Source of the DNA: Pedobacter steynii
GTDB lineage: Bacteria; Bacteroidota; Bacteroidia; Sphingobacteriales; Sphingobacteriaceae
Reading direction: 5' to 3'
Assembly: GCF_900103665.1 (NCBI RefSeq)
Contig: NZ_FNGY01000005.1
Span: forward strand, 280,641-344,640
DNA: 64,000 nt
Shown piece by piece: positions 53,187 through 61,905 of the stretch; position 1 is the stretch's first letter; each line of letters starts with the position of its first letter. The notes beneath the pieces were generated by a model, which saw nothing but the letters and a program-made list of their open reading frames with translations, was not told where the DNA came from and ran no database searches. Position numbers and translations under genes: made by a program.

Positions 53187-53218
53187 AAAGTGCAACAAAG
53201 AAAAATGATTTCCAAAAA
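53187..53218 (-). promoter_or_regulatory. promoter of the metH-metF transcript
   Basis: On the minus strand TTTG (53215-53218) is followed after exactly 20 bases by CACTTTTG (53187-53194), 7 of 8 matches to TAnnTTTG. The riboswitch begins about 6 bases further on, so transcription starts at or next to its P1 stem. Confidence 0.65.
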
Positions 53219-53248
53219 AACAGTGCTTAAAGCATATAAAATTGCAAA

Positions 53249-53274
53249 GGCCATGCAAATTTGCATGGCCTTCG
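53249..53274. terminator. perfect 26-base palindrome, terminator of the BI-1 gene
   Basis: AAGGCCATGCAAA at 53249-53261 and its exact complement to 53274. On the minus strand it follows the BI-1 family stop (53299) by 24 bases and is followed by TTTGCAATTTT. It separates this gene from the metH promoter. Confidence 0.65.
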
Positions 53275-53298
53275 GAACAATATTCTGTACAATTGTGA

Positions 53299-54051
53299 TT
53301 ATCTTCTGCTTCCGAAGATTCTTAATAAGAATAAGAAGATATTGATAAAGTCAAGATAAAGTGATAAGGCACCCATGATGGCTAATTTTTTAGCATCTGC
53401 AGCAACCATTTGATCCCCATTTTCTTCGATACCTGCACCGATACGTTTTAGCTTTTGAACATCATACGCTGTAAGGGCGGTAAAGATGGCTACACCAAAG
53501 AAGCTCATGATATAGCTAAAAGTAGGGCTTCCAAGGAACATGTTAATGATGCTGGCAATGAATAGTCCCGCAACACCAACCATTAAGATTGGTCCGAATT
53601 TACTTAAATCTACATCGGTCGTATAGCCAAGAACGGCCATAATCCCGAAGATACCTGCTGCTGCAGCAAAACAAGCTACAATAGATCCCGCAGTGTATAC
53701 CAGAAGGATAAAGCTCAAACTCACCCCTAAGAGGATAGAGAATAAGACGAAAACACCTAACAGTGCACCATAAGAAAGGCGGCTAAATCCAGCTCCCATT
53801 AATAATACCAGGCCCAGAGGGGCAAACATGGCAATATATCCTAATACAGTTCTCTGTCCGGTTTCAAAATTCACCAACTGGCTTAGTGCTGCCGGAGAAG
53901 TAGAGATAACCAAAGCTGCCACTGTTGATAAACTCAACGCTACAAACATCCATAGAAACACATTTGCGAAGAACTTCTTGGCAACCATTCCGGTTTGCTG
54001 TTCTGCAATAACAGATTTGTGTGCCCACTGGTAATTATTGTTGTTATCCAT
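53299..54051 (-). CDS. Bax inhibitor-1 / YccA family membrane protein
   Basis: A 250-residue protein with a polar start (MDNNNNYQWAHKS) and seven membrane helices. Family features are the VAKKFFANVFLWMF first helix, the FTALTAYDVQKLKR motif (about 203-216) and a C-terminal DFINIFLFLLRIFG helix. BI-1 family members (TMBIM) include pH-dependent calcium leak channels; E. coli YccA modulates FtsH. The role here is unknown. It stands alone, with a palindromic terminator downstream. Confidence 0.9.
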   Translation of the reverse strand: MDNNNNYQWAHKSVIAEQQTGMVAKKFFANVFLWMFVALSLSTVAALVISTSPAALSQLVNFETGQRTVLGYIAMFAPLGLVLLMGAGFSRLSYGALLGVFVLFSILLGVSLSFILLVYTAGSIVACFAAAAGIFGIMAVLGYTTDVDLSKFGPILMVGVAGLFIASIINMFLGSPTFSYIMSFFGVAIFTALTAYDVQKLKRIGAGIEENGDQMVAADAKKLAIMGALSLYLDFINIFLFLLRIFGSRR

Positions 54052-54102
54052 TTTATTTAAGTTTTAGTTTAAAGTTACTAATTGTTTATCTTCTTACAAA
54101 AC

Positions 54103-54672
54103 CTATGCCCCGAGTCGTTTTGTCAGGATTTCTTCTACTTTTTTAAATAATTGAAGTGGTTTTAATGTTCTCCATGCCAAATCGTCAAGCTGACCGCCAA
54201 AGTTAATGTAGTAGTCAATATTACCGTTTCTGAATTCGTCAATTACATGTTGCTGAAAATTGATTCCGGTGATCCAGCCATCTTCGACATCCTGGAACCA
54301 CTCTTCATAATAGCTGTCTTCAGAAGAATGGAAGTTAAGGATATTCTCTCCGACAAGGATAAATTTATTGATTCCTTCGTCGATCATCAGTTCCAGAATC
54401 TCCCTTTTCAACAACATAATGTCGTTCCCAATCGCATCGTTCCACTCCCCGATAAACTCAATGATGGTGTAATTCCTGTCGTAATCCGTATACAAAACTT
54501 TAAGATATAGTGTATTGGAACCAAAATCATCCCATTGAGGATGAATCAGGAAATTGTACAGTTGTTTGTCGAAATAGAACTCTGAGTATTCCGTATTGTA
54601 AAAAGGCGAACGTTCATCTTCGGCAGCGATATAATCATCGCGCCATAAGTAGAAGGGCTCAATTTCGTGCAT
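54103..54672 (-). CDS. conserved hypothetical protein, 189 residues
   Basis: Family not named by me. The protein is soluble and acidic with many aromatic residues (FYLWRDDYIAAEDERSPF near the start, YYINFGGQLDDLAWRTLKPL near the end, each quoted as a short part). It has no signal peptide, zinc ligand set or nucleotide-binding loop. It is 12 bases after murQ, so co-transcription is likely. The density of Tyr/Trp and the even codon use make a spurious frame unlikely. Confidence 0.72.
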   Translation of the reverse strand: MHEIEPFYLWRDDYIAAEDERSPFYNTEYSEFYFDKQLYNFLIHPQWDDFGSNTLYLKVLYTDYDRNYTIIEFIGEWNDAIGNDIMLLKREILELMIDEGINKFILVGENILNFHSSEDSYYEEWFQDVEDGWITGINFQQHVIDEFRNGNIDYYINFGGQLDDLAWRTLKPLQLFKKVEEILTKRLGA

Positions 54673-54683
54673 ATTTTATGAGA

Positions 54684-55490
54684 TTATTTAGTACCTGCTT
54701 CTACAGCCTTACGTACACTTCCGTAACGGATGAGCAGATCAGCCGCCTGATCATGGTCGATGTGTAGTTCTTCCATTACCATTTGTGTGCCACGATCAAC
54801 CAGTTTATGGTTTGTTAGCTGCATATCTACCATTTTGTTTCCTTTTACCCGGCCCAGTTTAATCATCACTGTCGTACTGAGCATGTTTAAAACCAATTTT
54901 TGAGCAGTTCCTGATTTCATACGGGTAGAGCCGGTAAGAAATTCCGGTCCGACCACTACTTCTACCGGGAAGTCACTCTCTGCAGCAATAGGGCCTCCTT
55001 CGTTACAAACGATACATCCGGTTAAGATGCCGTGTTTACGTGCTGTATTTAGTCCGCCGACTACATAAGGGGTGGTTCCTGATGCGGCCAGTCCGATCAG
55101 GCAGTCTTTTTCATTGATTTTGTATTCCTGAAGGTCTATCCATGCCTGTTCAACATCATCTTCTGCATTTTCTACCGCTTTTCTGATCGCTGTATCGCCA
55201 CCGGCAATGATCCCAACTACCCAGTCAAAAGGAACGCCAAATGTTGGCGGGCATTCTGAGGCATCTACTACACCCAGACGACCACTGGTTCCTGCTCCGA
55301 TATAAAATAAACGGCCTCCACTGATCATACGTTCTGCAACTGAGGCAGCTAATTTCTCTATTTGTGGGATGGCATTTTCCACTGCCTGAGGAACTGTCTG
55401 GTCTTCCTTATTGATGTCTTGAAGAATTTGAAGTACGGACATCTGATCGATGTTGTTATACTTTGACTCCTGCTCAGTTACTCTTATCAT
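54684..55490 (-). CDS. murQ: N-acetylmuramic acid 6-phosphate etherase
   Basis: A 268-residue SIS-fold protein. The start ATG 55490 (MIRVTEQESKY) is preferred over the longer frame to 55580, whose extra residues are unlike the family. Motifs are YIGAGTSGRLGVVDASECPPTFG in part (GAGTSGRLG, DASECPPTFG), IGLAASGTTPYV and the C-terminal NHKLVDRGTQMV. It cleaves the lactyl ether of MurNAc 6-phosphate in cell-wall recycling, giving GlcNAc 6-phosphate and D-lactate. The D-lactate link to the LutB-like locus is only speculative, as LutABC uses L-lactate. Confidence 0.95.
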   Translation of the reverse strand: MIRVTEQESKYNNIDQMSVLQILQDINKEDQTVPQAVENAIPQIEKLAASVAERMISGGRLFYIGAGTSGRLGVVDASECPPTFGVPFDWVVGIIAGGDTAIRKAVENAEDDVEQAWIDLQEYKINEKDCLIGLAASGTTPYVVGGLNTARKHGILTGCIVCNEGGPIAAESDFPVEVVVGPEFLTGSTRMKSGTAQKLVLNMLSTTVMIKLGRVKGNKMVDMQLTNHKLVDRGTQMVMEELHIDHDQAADLLIRYGSVRKAVEAGTK

Positions 55491-55678
55491 ATGTGGTTTT
55501 TTTGATAAAATTCGTGATTTTCTTTTTAAACCGGAAATATTCAAGGAAATCAGTTCAAATAAGACAATACTACGCGACATTCCCGCTTATTGTGAAATTT
55601 ATCAAAACAATTACAAATGAATAGGACTTAATTTATTAATTGACAGGGTTATTTTATAACTTTACGCAGCATTTAACC

Positions 55679-57259
55679 ATGAAAAAGACTACCCGATATA
55701 ACCTTTTGATCGCCCTTACTTATTCCGTTGTTCTAATAGGTGGTATGTTTGTGGGGTATAAGTTTCTAAAAGATCAGGGATTTCAGGTTAAAAAGCAGGC
55801 CGGTTATCTCGCCGACAATACTGAAAAGGTAGATGAAATCATTCATATTATTAATAAAAACTATGTTGATGAGGTAAATGCGGATAGTTTACACCACCTT
55901 CCTATAGACAGCTTGTTACATCAGCTGGATCCGCATAGCGTTTATCTTCCTCCCGCAAAAGCGAATGAATTTGCCGAAACCCTTGGGGGTAATTTTGAAG
56001 GCATTGGAATCGAATATTATATCCTTAATGATACGCTGTTGGTAACTAATGTGATCAAAGATGGTCCTGCTTTTCTTTCAGGAATCCGCCAGGGAGATAA
56101 AATTCTTAAAATAGACACCACTTTTGTAAGCGGAAGGGCATTGCCGAGAGATAAAATGATTGGTAAGATCAAAGGAAAGAAAGGTACTGCGGTGAAATTA
56201 AGTATTTTGCATCCTGGAAATCCTAGCGCGGTACTCTTTACGGTGAACCGAGGCAGAGTAAAAGTGAGCAGTATTGATGCAGCTTATATGCTCAATGCTG
56301 AAACAGGATATGTGCGTATTAGTAATTTTGGCGCAGAGACCGATCAGGACTTTGTCGAATCTGTCCGTACGCTTAAAGGCAAAGGGATGAAAAAGCTGGT
56401 GCTTGACCTTCGTGATAACGGGGGAGGTTACCTGACTGCAGCAACAGGGCTGGCTAATCAGATTTTAGCAGAAAACAGGTTAATCGTATATACTCAGGGT
56501 AAACATGAACCGAGAACAGATTACTTTACTACTGGTGGTGGAGAATTCGAGCAAGGAAAACTGGCCATCCTGATTAATGAGAACTCTGCCTCTGCAAGTG
56601 AAATTCTTGCCGGTGCAGTACAGGATTTGGATAGGGGAATCATTATTGGTCGCCGTTCTTTCGGAAAGGGTCTTGTTCAGGAGCAGTTTCCTTTTGTAGA
56701 TGGTTCTGCCTTAAATCTGACCATAGCAAGATATTATACACCTTCAGGAAGAAGCATTCAGAAATCTTATAAAAAGGGCTATAACGCCTATCAGAATGAG
56801 ATTGAGGATCGTTTTAATGATGGAGAGCTGACTTCAAAAAATGTAAGTGTAAAAGATAGTGTTAAGAAAGGAAAGTTATTCTTAGGCGGCGGAATTCAAC
56901 CGGATATTTATGTGAAAATGGATACCAGTGGATTTAACAGATTTTATGCGAAGCTGATTGCGAAGAAAGTGCTGTTTGACTTCGTCTATGATGTTCTTGC
57001 AAACCGCTACACTTCTTCTTTTATTGAACAGAACCTTGCAACCTTTAACATCAATGATGCGGATTACAAGGATCTGTTGAAATATATTCAGACTAAAGGT
57101 GTTGTGATAGAGCCAAAGCTATTACAAGCTGCCAGACCTTTGATCTATAATGACATCAAAGTGTTGTTGTGTAAATACCACCTGGGTGATGCCGGTTATT
57201 ACAAAGCGCTTAATTTAAGTGACGCCATGGTCAAACAGGCATTAACCAGTTTGCAGTAA
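55679..57259 (+). CDS. C-terminal processing peptidase (S41, CtpA-like)
   Basis: A 526-residue protein starting at ATG 55679 (MKKTTRYNLLIAL), with a signal-anchor helix at about 8-25. A PDZ domain (about 85-170; IGIEYYILNDTLL, GIRQGDKILKID) precedes the S41 core with the catalytic Ser in NENSASASEIL (about residue 305) and Lys in GRRSFGKGLVQ (about residue 330). These proteases trim or degrade envelope proteins from the C-terminus. The last ~120 residues form an extra C-terminal domain seen in Bacteroidota members. Divergent from murQ; the 3' end faces der with 7 bases between the stops. Confidence 0.92.
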   Translation: MKKTTRYNLLIALTYSVVLIGGMFVGYKFLKDQGFQVKKQAGYLADNTEKVDEIIHIINKNYVDEVNADSLHHLPIDSLLHQLDPHSVYLPPAKANEFAETLGGNFEGIGIEYYILNDTLLVTNVIKDGPAFLSGIRQGDKILKIDTTFVSGRALPRDKMIGKIKGKKGTAVKLSILHPGNPSAVLFTVNRGRVKVSSIDAAYMLNAETGYVRISNFGAETDQDFVESVRTLKGKGMKKLVLDLRDNGGGYLTAATGLANQILAENRLIVYTQGKHEPRTDYFTTGGGEFEQGKLAILINENSASASEILAGAVQDLDRGIIIGRRSFGKGLVQEQFPFVDGSALNLTIARYYTPSGRSIQKSYKKGYNAYQNEIEDRFNDGELTSKNVSVKDSVKKGKLFLGGGIQPDIYVKMDTSGFNRFYAKLIAKKVLFDFVYDVLANRYTSSFIEQNLATFNINDADYKDLLKYIQTKGVVIEPKLLQAARPLIYNDIKVLLCKYHLGDAGYYKALNLSDAMVKQALTSLQ

Positions 57260-57266
57260 TCGTATT

Positions 57267-58568
57267 TTATTTCTGTCTGAAATAAATCTGAATTGGTACT
57301 CCGCTAAAGTTAAAATGTTCCCTTAGTTTGTTCTCAATGAAACGTTTATACGGTTCCTTGATGTACTGAGGTAGGTTACAGAAGAAAGCAAACATCGGTG
57401 ATGTTCCGTTGATCTGAGTAATGTATTTAATTTTGATGTATTTTCCTTTCAATGCTGGTGGAGGATAGTTCTCAATGATTGGCAGCATGACGTCATTCAA
57501 TTTAGAAGTAGGAACTTTCTTTCCTCTGTTTTTGAATACTTCCAATGCGGTTTCAATAGCCTGGAAGATACGTTGTTTATTGACTACAGAGGTGAACACG
57601 ATCGGTACATCAGTGAAAGGTTGTAGTTTCTGACGAATCTGGTCTTCAAATATTTTAACAGTTTTACTGTCTTTCTCTACTAAATCCCATTTGTTAACCA
57701 GGATTACGATACCTTTTTTGTTTTTCTCCGCAAGGTGGAAAATATTAACGTCCTGCGACTCTAATCCTTCCATGGCATCTATCATTAAGATGACCACATC
57801 TGCTTCTTCCAGCGCCTTAATGGTACGCATAACAGAATAAAATTCAATGTTCTCTTTTACTTTGGTCTTCTTACGAAGTCCGGCAGTATCAATAAACATA
57901 AATTCGTGTCCGAATTGATTGTAGTGAATATGGATAGAATCTCTTGTTGTACCTGCGATTGGAGTTACAATATTTCTTTCTTTACCAATTAGTGCATTGA
58001 TCAGTGATGACTTACCTACGTTAGGTCTTCCAACGATGGTGATTTTAGGTAAGGCATTTTCTTCTTCTACCACATCTTCGAAGTGTTTGATCACATCGTC
58101 TAATAAATCTCCTGTTCCGGAACCCGTCATAGAAGAGATCGGGTAGATTTCACCTAGACCAAATCCGTAAAATACGGAAGCATCATTTTGTAGTTGTGTA
58201 TTGTCTACTTTATTTACAACGATAAATACTGGTTTACTGCTGCGTCTAAGTAATTGTGCGATTTCGTCATCCAGGTCGGTAATGCCGGTTACCACATCTA
58301 CCATAAACAACAATACTGTTGCTTCTTCGATGGCGATAACCACCTGTTCACGGATGGCTGCTTCAAAAACATCTTCAGAATTGGCTACGTAGCCTCCTGT
58401 ATCAATTACTGTAAATTGCCTGTTTGTCCATTCTGCCGATCCGTAATGACGATCACGGGTTACACCGCTAAAATCATCAACAATGGCTTTGCGACTCTCT
58501 GTTAAGCGGTTAAATAGGGTAGATTTGCCTACGTTTGGTCTTCCGACTATTGCGATAATGTTGCTCAT
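57267..58568 (-). CDS. der: ribosome biogenesis GTPase Der (EngA)
   Basis: A 433-residue protein with two tandem GTPase domains, each with GRPNVGKS (residues 8-15 and about 180-187), DTGG / DTAG and NKVD / NKWD, and a C-terminal KH-like domain from about 350. Der is an essential factor of 50S subunit assembly. It lies 49 bases after era on the same strand, so two ribosome-assembly GTPases are probably co-expressed. Starts MSNIIAIVGRPNVG, normal length. Confidence 0.96.
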   Translation of the reverse strand: MSNIIAIVGRPNVGKSTLFNRLTESRKAIVDDFSGVTRDRHYGSAEWTNRQFTVIDTGGYVANSEDVFEAAIREQVVIAIEEATVLLFMVDVVTGITDLDDEIAQLLRRSSKPVFIVVNKVDNTQLQNDASVFYGFGLGEIYPISSMTGSGTGDLLDDVIKHFEDVVEEENALPKITIVGRPNVGKSSLINALIGKERNIVTPIAGTTRDSIHIHYNQFGHEFMFIDTAGLRKKTKVKENIEFYSVMRTIKALEEADVVILMIDAMEGLESQDVNIFHLAEKNKKGIVILVNKWDLVEKDSKTVKIFEDQIRQKLQPFTDVPIVFTSVVNKQRIFQAIETALEVFKNRGKKVPTSKLNDVMLPIIENYPPPALKGKYIKIKYITQINGTSPMFAFFCNLPQYIKEPYKRFIENKLREHFNFSGVPIQIYFRQK

Positions 58569-58617
58569 GTGTATTGGTATGAATTGTATTAGTTATTAAG
58601 GGGTTGCAAAGGTAAGC

Positions 58618-59496
58618 TTAATTTTCGTACCCGAAACTTTTTAAATAGTTCTTTTTACTTCTCCAGTCCGGGACCACCTTTACAAAGGTCTCCAGGAACA
58701 CCTTTTGATCCAGAAATTTCTCAATATCCTTACGGGCTTCGGTACCAACTTTCTTTAGCATTGCACCACCTTTACCGATCAAGATATTTTTCTGAGAATC
58801 GCGTTCTACAATGATTTCAGCACTGATTCTGGTAATTTTCTCTTCTTCTTTAAAAGAAGTAATCACAACCTCTGTACTATAAGGGATTTCCTTTTGATAG
58901 TTATTAAAGATCTTCTCTCTGATGATTTCTGAAACAAAGAATCTTTGGGTACGATCAGTCAGGTCTTCTTTATCATAGAAGGGAGCATGTTCCGGTAAAT
59001 GATCCAATACCATCTCCATGATGCCATCCAGATTATATAGATGTAATGCAGAAATGGCATAAATATGCTTGGGATTTAGTTTTTCCTGCCAGTAAGCAGT
59101 TTTCTCTTCTACCTCTTCTTGTGTGGCATTGTCGATCTTATTGATCAGAACAATCATTGGAATGGTGGTGTCAATAATCTTTTCCAATACATCGTTCTCA
59201 TCATACTGTTCGTTAATGTCGGTAACGAACAAAATCAGATCCGCATCTGTGAGGGCACCTTTAACCGAACTCATCATGGAATCTTGCAAACCGTAACGCG
59301 GTTTTATGATGCCCGGAGTATCAGAAAATACAATCTGATAGTTTTCTTCATTGACAATTCCCAGAATCCTGTGACGGGTAGTCTGAGCTTTCGGAGTAAT
59401 GATAGAAAGCTTTTCACCCACCAGGGCATTCATTAACGTTGATTTGCCCGCATTGGGCTTACCAATTATACTTACAAAACCTGCTTTATGTGACAT
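58618..59496 (-). CDS. era: GTPase Era
   Basis: A 292-residue protein starting at ATG 59496 (MSHKAGFVSIIG); an upstream frame to 59529 adds 11 unrelated residues. The G domain has GKPNAGKST, DTPG and NKID; the C-terminal KH domain (about 205-292) includes ILIGKGGAMLKKVG for 16S rRNA 3'-end binding. Era acts in 30S maturation beside RsmA and RsgA, also encoded here. It is the first gene of an era-der unit, transcribed away from the tRNA cluster. Confidence 0.96.
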   Translation of the reverse strand: MSHKAGFVSIIGKPNAGKSTLMNALVGEKLSIITPKAQTTRHRILGIVNEENYQIVFSDTPGIIKPRYGLQDSMMSSVKGALTDADLILFVTDINEQYDENDVLEKIIDTTIPMIVLINKIDNATQEEVEEKTAYWQEKLNPKHIYAISALHLYNLDGIMEMVLDHLPEHAPFYDKEDLTDRTQRFFVSEIIREKIFNNYQKEIPYSTEVVITSFKEEEKITRISAEIIVERDSQKNILIGKGGAMLKKVGTEARKDIEKFLDQKVFLETFVKVVPDWRSKKNYLKSFGYEN

Positions 59497-59606
59497 GAAA
59501 ATATTTTTTAAAATAAATTTGCACCGCAAAGAAACGAATTATATCTTTGCATTCCAATTCGGAACAAGAGTTAAACAAATAACGAAAGCTACGAAATTGT
59601 ATATAG

Positions 59607-59682
<76 letters not shown>

Positions 59683-59723
59683 AAGAAGCCGTGATCTTAA
59701 TAAGATTAAGGCGCTTCTAAAAT

Positions 59724-59795
59724 GGCCCGTTCGTCTAGGGGTGAGGACGCCAGATTTTCATTCTGGAAACAGGGGTTCGATTCCCCTACGGGCTA
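59724..59795 (+). tRNA. tRNA-Glu (UUC), copy 1
   Basis: A 72-base cloverleaf; acceptor GGCCCGT with ACGGGCT (one G-T pair), anticodon loop TTTTCAT with anticodon TTC between CCAGA and TCTGG, T arm AGGGG-TTCGATT-CCCCT. CCA is not encoded. Confidence 0.95.
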
Positions 59796-59840
59796 CAGTA
59801 ATCATTAAGCAGAGGCTTAGTGAAGTTTTTAAAGGTATAG

Positions 59841-59916
<76 letters not shown>

Positions 59917-59955
59917 AAGAAGTCGTGATCGTAAAGATTAAGGCACTTCTAAAAT

Positions 59956-60027
59956 GGCCCGTTCGTCTAGGGGTGAGGACGCCAGATTTTCATTCTGGAA
60001 ACAGGGGTTCGATTCCCCTACGGGCTA
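59956..60027 (+). tRNA. tRNA-Glu (UUC), copy 2
   Basis: Identical to copy 1 over 72 bases; ends directly before the terminator hairpin that closes the tRNA transcript. Confidence 0.95.
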
Positions 60028-60029
60028 CG

Positions 60030-60070
60030 ATCCCGCTTTACGATAAGTAGAGCGGGATTTTTGCTTTTTA
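60030..60070 (+). terminator. terminator of the tRNA operon
   Basis: A 12-bp stem (60030-60041 with 60047-60058, one G-U pair), GATAA loop, then TTTTGCTTTTT. It starts 3 bases after the last tRNA. Confidence 0.9.
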
Positions 60071-60209
60071 TGACCTATTTGTAATTTAAATCCCTTCCTA
60101 AAACACTTAAAACGTGGGGGCGCCTTGAAAAACTCCCTGTTGAACAATAATTGTAGTTCTGGTTATTTAAATTAATAACCCAGTCTGTTTTTATTTCGAT
60201 TTACTTTCC

Positions 60210-60217
60210 TATTTTTG
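60210..60217 (+). promoter_or_regulatory. candidate -7 element of the speD-like operon
   Basis: TATTTTTG matches TAnnTTTG and lies 18 bases before the speD-like ATG. An imperfect inverted repeat (CTGGTTATT ... AATAACCCAG, 60159-60183) lies upstream of it and may be an operator. No clear TTTG -33 element. Confidence 0.4.
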
Positions 60218-60234
60218 AAGCAACGCAAGCTTTA

Positions 60235-60588
60235 ATGAAATATAAACCCGGACTACATATTTTATCAGAATTTACTTCAGATAAAATGAAATATCTCAGC
60301 TCCTCTTCTGATTGTAAAAATCTATTTAACGGCTTGATCAATGGGTATGACCTGCAAAAAGTGGGTGAAGTGTACCATGATTTTGAGAATGGGGGCTTTA
60401 CCGCGGTGATTTGTCTGACGGAATCACACCTCTCTATTCATACCTGGCCGGAGTATAAGCTGGCAACCTTTGATATCTTCCTGTCGAACTATCAAAAGGA
60501 TAATACCGAAAAAGTCCAATCCATTTATCAGTCGGTACTTGATTTCTTTGAAGGAATTGAGCAACAGAAAACAGAGGTGATCCGTTAA
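60235..60588 (+). CDS. SpeD-like pyruvoyl decarboxylase (AdoMet decarboxylase family)
   Basis: A 117-residue proenzyme of the short bacterial AdoMetDC class. The self-cleavage site is Glu63-Ser64 in ESHLSIHTWPE, with His69 also conserved; Ser64 would become the pyruvoyl group. The position of the catalytic Cys (Cys83 in the Thermotoga enzyme, in DVFTCG) reads Ser84 in DIFLSN, so the activity may differ from AdoMet decarboxylation. Some SpeD homologues are known to decarboxylate ornithine or arginine instead. The stop overlaps the start of the DUF4178 gene, and a spermidine-synthase-like gene lies 1.7 kb downstream in the same apparent operon. The substrate is therefore open. Confidence 0.82.
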   Translation: MKYKPGLHILSEFTSDKMKYLSSSSDCKNLFNGLINGYDLQKVGEVYHDFENGGFTAVICLTESHLSIHTWPEYKLATFDIFLSNYQKDNTEKVQSIYQSVLDFFEGIEQQKTEVIR

Positions 60589-61901
60589 TGGCTAGTCTTA
60601 ATATTCCCTCATTTCCCTCTGTTGAGACTTTAATCTGTCCTAAATGCGACTGGCGTATTACTTCTTACGATCTTCATGGGAGTGTCTTTTTTGCCTGTCC
60701 TAGCTGTAAATCGTACGTGGAACGCTTAAAATCTTTGGAATTTGGTGTGAAAGGGAAATTATCTCCCCCGGTGCTCAAGCCCGTTTTGCCGTTGGGAAGT
60801 ACTGGCGTTTTAAAAGAGCTCGAATTCAAGGTGATCTGCTACCTGGAGAAAAAAGAACGGAATACGGCCTATTGTTGGCGGGAATATCTGCTGTATAGTC
60901 CAGAAAATGGGTATGTTACACTTGCTGAGTTTGACGGACATTGGAGTTTTATCGGAGGAAAAGAAATTTTTCCGGATCTTGCCCATTTTGTCCCTAATGG
61001 GCTAAATATGATTCCTTACAATGGATCTGACTACCGGCTATTCAATAAATATGCTCCTGTAGTAACTGCTATGGTTGGAGAAGCAGATTGGGATGTCGTG
61101 AATGAAAAAATAGCTGCTTTGGAATTTGTGGCTCCTCCTTTTATGTTGGTGAAGGAGAAAACGCAAAGCAGCCCCCAAAGAGTTGATTATTATTTGGCCG
61201 AATATCTGGAACTACAAGTCATTGCGGAAGCTTTTAAGCTGGATTCTGCTGTTTTTCCGGTTAAGACAGGTATTGGGGCAATTCAACCATCCAGATACTA
61301 TGACCGCTGGAATACATTGTTCCCGATTACCGGGATTGCGATTGTTGTCATATTGCTGCTGCAACTTTTATTTGCCACATTGGTTCCTGAGCAGGAACTG
61401 ATCAATGATGATTTTGAAATCACGGCCGTTGCGGGAAGTCAGGACAATTCTTTTAAGCCTTTTATTACTCCTGCTTTTTCTTTAAATAGGGTTTCATCCA
61501 ATATTGAATTTACATTTAGCTCCAGGGTAGACAATAACTGGCTTGAAGCCACCATCGTTTTGATTAATGAGGAGAGCAATAAAACCTGGGAAGTAACTCA
61601 GGGTATGGAATATTATCATGGAGTGGAAGATGGTGAATCCTGGGATGAAGGTTCCAGGGAGACTTCTGTTTTAATTTCCGACCTTCCAAGGGGAAAATAC
61701 CATTTAAATGTTTATCCAGCTTCGGGAGATCAACACCTCAGTAATTTATATATCAGGGCGGTAACAAATGTGAATATGTGGAGAAACACGTTAGTTACCA
61801 TATTCTTATTGTTGATTTACCCCGCATTTTGTTGGTACATGATGACCCGTTTTGAGAAAAAACGTTGGGATAACAGCGATCATTCACCTTTTGTAAACTA
61901 A
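60588..61901 (+). CDS. DUF4178-like membrane protein with N-terminal zinc ribbon
   Basis: A 437-residue protein that overlaps the speD-like stop by 1 base. Order of parts: zinc ribbon CPKC...CPSC (about residues 17-39); a beta-rich domain (about 55-210) with the YSPENGYVTLAEFDGHWSF segment typical of DUF4178; a membrane helix (about 245-266, ITGIAIVVILLLQLLFATL); an external beta-sandwich-like domain (about 275-385) with WEVTQGMEYYHGVEDGESW in part; and a second helix near 395-420 followed by a short basic tail. The DUF4178 name is from memory of similar clusters and should be checked. The topology suggests a cytosolic sensor or binding part linked to a periplasmic domain. Confidence 0.75.
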   Translation: MASLNIPSFPSVETLICPKCDWRITSYDLHGSVFFACPSCKSYVERLKSLEFGVKGKLSPPVLKPVLPLGSTGVLKELEFKVICYLEKKERNTAYCWREYLLYSPENGYVTLAEFDGHWSFIGGKEIFPDLAHFVPNGLNMIPYNGSDYRLFNKYAPVVTAMVGEADWDVVNEKIAALEFVAPPFMLVKEKTQSSPQRVDYYLAEYLELQVIAEAFKLDSAVFPVKTGIGAIQPSRYYDRWNTLFPITGIAIVVILLLQLLFATLVPEQELINDDFEITAVAGSQDNSFKPFITPAFSLNRVSSNIEFTFSSRVDNNWLEATIVLINEESNKTWEVTQGMEYYHGVEDGESWDEGSRETSVLISDLPRGKYHLNVYPASGDQHLSNLYIRAVTNVNMWRNTLVTIFLLLIYPAFCWYMMTRFEKKRWDNSDHSPFVN

Positions 61902-61905
61902 TTGT

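Noticed and set aside
53075..53266. 63-codon open frame on the minus strand
   Set aside because: It is the translated SAM-I riboswitch and its promoter; RNA motifs explain the sequence and the peptide has no protein character.
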